Origin: Myxococcaceae bacterium | GTDB taxonomy: Bacteria > Myxococcota > Myxococcia > Myxococcales > Myxococcaceae | Length of the DNA stretch: 34,247 bases | Direction: 5' to 3' | Assembly: GCA_019694595.1 (NCBI GenBank) | Contig: JAIBBQ010000054.1 | Span: forward strand, 1 to 34,247 | Shown: one piece after another, positions 33,245-34,247 of the stretch | Numbering within the stretch: the stretch's first letter is position 1 | How the letters are laid out: each line of letters starts with the position of its first letter | Made by a program: the position numbers and the translations under genes | The notes under the pieces: model-generated | Seen by the model: only the letters and a program-made list of their open reading frames with translations | What the model was told of the DNA's origin: nothing | Databases searched by the model: none

Positions 33245-34247
33245 GGGTGCTCCTGTCGCTCGCGGTGCGGAACGTGGTGCGCAACGCGCGGCGCAGCGTG
33301 GTCACCCTGTGCGCCATCGCGCTCGGCGTGCTGGTGGTGGTGGTGCTCAAGGGCGGCGCCGACGGCTTCATCTCCCTGGTGGTGGCGAGCGTGGTGGACG
33401 GGCGCACCGGGGCGCTCCAGGTGCACCGCGCCGGCTACTTCGAGGAGCGCGAGGCGCTGCCGCTCCACTTCTCGATGCCGCGCAGCGCGGCGCTGGAAGG
33501 CGCCATCCTCTCCGTGCCGGGGGTGAAGGGCCTCTCGCCCCGCATCCACTTCGCGGGCCTGCTGTCGGACGGGGCGAGCCAGGCGAACGTGGTGGGCACC
33601 GCCATCGACCCGGCGCTGGAGCGGCGCGCCTGCCCCAACTGGGGCAAGGACCTGATGCCCGGGAGCGTGGACCTCTCGAGCGACGACCGCGGCAAGGCGC
33701 TGCTCGGGGTGGCGCTCGCCGCGAGCCTGCACGCCACGCCCGGCGGCGCGGCCCACCTGACCTTGAGCGCCTCGAGCCCCGGCGGGCGGATGAACGCGCT
33801 CGACCTGGAGGTGAAGGGCGTCACCGAGACGATGCTGCGCTTCGAGAACAAGCGGCAGCTCACCGTGCCGCTCGGGTTCGCGCAGGAGCTGCTCGGCCTC
33901 GAAGGACAGGTCACCGAGTACGCGGTGGCGCTGGAGGACCTGGGCGCGCTCGACCAGGTGGCGGCGGCGCTGCGGCAGCGTCTGGGGCCGGAGTACGAGG
34001 TGCAGACCTGGCGGCAGGCGCAGCCGTACATGTTCGGCGTGGTGCGCCGGCAGGAAGGCGTGGTGCTCATCGCCGGCGTCATCTTCTTCCTCGCCATCGC
34101 CACCGGCATCGCCAACGCGATGGCCACCAGCGTGCTCGAGCGGGTGCGCGAGGTGGGCACGATGCTGGCGTTCGGCATGCGGCGGCGCACCATCCTCGCG
34201 CTGTTCGTGCTCGAGGCGCTGACCATCGGCGCGGCGGCGGGCGTGGT
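33241..34247 (+). CDS. Second FtsX/LolC-type ABC permease, 3' end beyond the window
   Basis: The ATG overlaps the previous stop as ATGA and the frame stays open to the last base, giving at least 335 residues. It is a paralogue of the preceding permease: LAVRNVVRNARRSVVTLCAI matches its N-terminus, GALQVHRAGYFEEREALPLH matches GALQIHRSGYVDSIERLPLT, and NAMATSVLERVREVGTMLAF with GMRRRTILALFVLEA matches its coupling region. The last one or two helices are missing here. The pair probably forms a heterodimeric exporter like LolC-LolE, with an ATPase expected downstream. Confidence 0.9.
   Translation, partial: MRVLLSLAVRNVVRNARRSVVTLCAIALGVLVVVVLKGGADGFISLVVASVVDGRTGALQVHRAGYFEEREALPLHFSMPRSAALEGAILSVPGVKGLSPRIHFAGLLSDGASQANVVGTAIDPALERRACPNWGKDLMPGSVDLSSDDRGKALLGVALAASLHATPGGAAHLTLSASSPGGRMNALDLEVKGVTETMLRFENKRQLTVPLGFAQELLGLEGQVTEYAVALEDLGALDQVAAALRQRLGPEYEVQTWRQAQPYMFGVVRRQEGVVLIAGVIFFLAIATGIANAMATSVLERVREVGTMLAFGMRRRTILALFVLEALTIGAAAGV

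Overview
This is a very GC-rich, gene-dense stretch of a bacterial chromosome, most probably from a myxobacterium (Myxococcota). The clues are strong G/C third-position bias, many GTG starts, a small PilZ-like protein resembling the Myxococcus paralogous family TIGR02266, a eukaryotic-like Ser/Thr kinase, an ECF sigma/anti-sigma pair, and many lipoproteins with Gly-, Cys- or InlB-like repeats. I cannot name a genus. I saw no rRNA, tRNA, insertion sequence, phage gene or CRISPR array.

Layout. 1-3047: a cut-off secreted protein with a Gly/Ser linker, a DUF547 protein, a small membrane protein, and on the minus strand a lipoprotein with two Cys-rich repeats and possible peptidase-like motifs. 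3173-7058: plus-strand run of 3-methyladenine DNA glycosylase, ECF sigma factor with ZAS-type anti-sigma factor, a divergent RlmN-like radical SAM methyltransferase, a strong hairpin, a DUF2306 membrane protein and an exported protein. 7069-12459: minus-strand redoxin, a 544-bp 17-bp tandem array, VOC protein plus RNase Z, and a divergent membrane pyrophosphatase. 12627-18302: plus-strand run of AarF/UbiB-type kinase, DeoC with a Cys-rich N-terminus, DksA/TraR zinc-finger protein, CapA-like phosphoesterase-fold protein and membrane Ser/Thr kinase; the last four are tightly packed. 18355-19590: unrecognised minus-strand protein. 19746-22011: translationally coupled DUF3105, metallophosphoesterase and alpha/beta hydrolase. 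22019-24943: minus-strand metK, PilZ protein and uppP. 25121-25693: MlaC-type lipid-binding protein. 25671-29185: minus-strand operon of PlsC-like acyltransferase, SDR protein, DUF2252 and YfcF-like glutathione transferase. 29233-34247: PilZ-like protein, a large repeat lipoprotein and two paralogous FtsX/LolC-type permeases, the second cut by the window end.

Themes. Envelope and lipid functions dominate (uppP, mlaC, acyltransferase, permeases, lipoproteins, CapA-like protein, pyrophosphatase), mixed with signalling genes (ECF sigma, kinase, two PilZ-type proteins, DksA-like) and RNA/DNA maintenance (mpg, rnz, rlmN-like). Six gene junctions use a GTGA and one an ATGA stop/start overlap, so translational coupling is common here.

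The most unusual element is the 17-bp array at 7872-8415. It keeps perfect register over about 32 units, repeats an 8-bp palindrome in most of them, and contains an 11-unit (187 bp) internal duplication. I found no clearly new defence or biosynthetic system; the array, the 43-nt hairpin, the DeoC Cys-rich extension and the lipid-type operon are the best leads.
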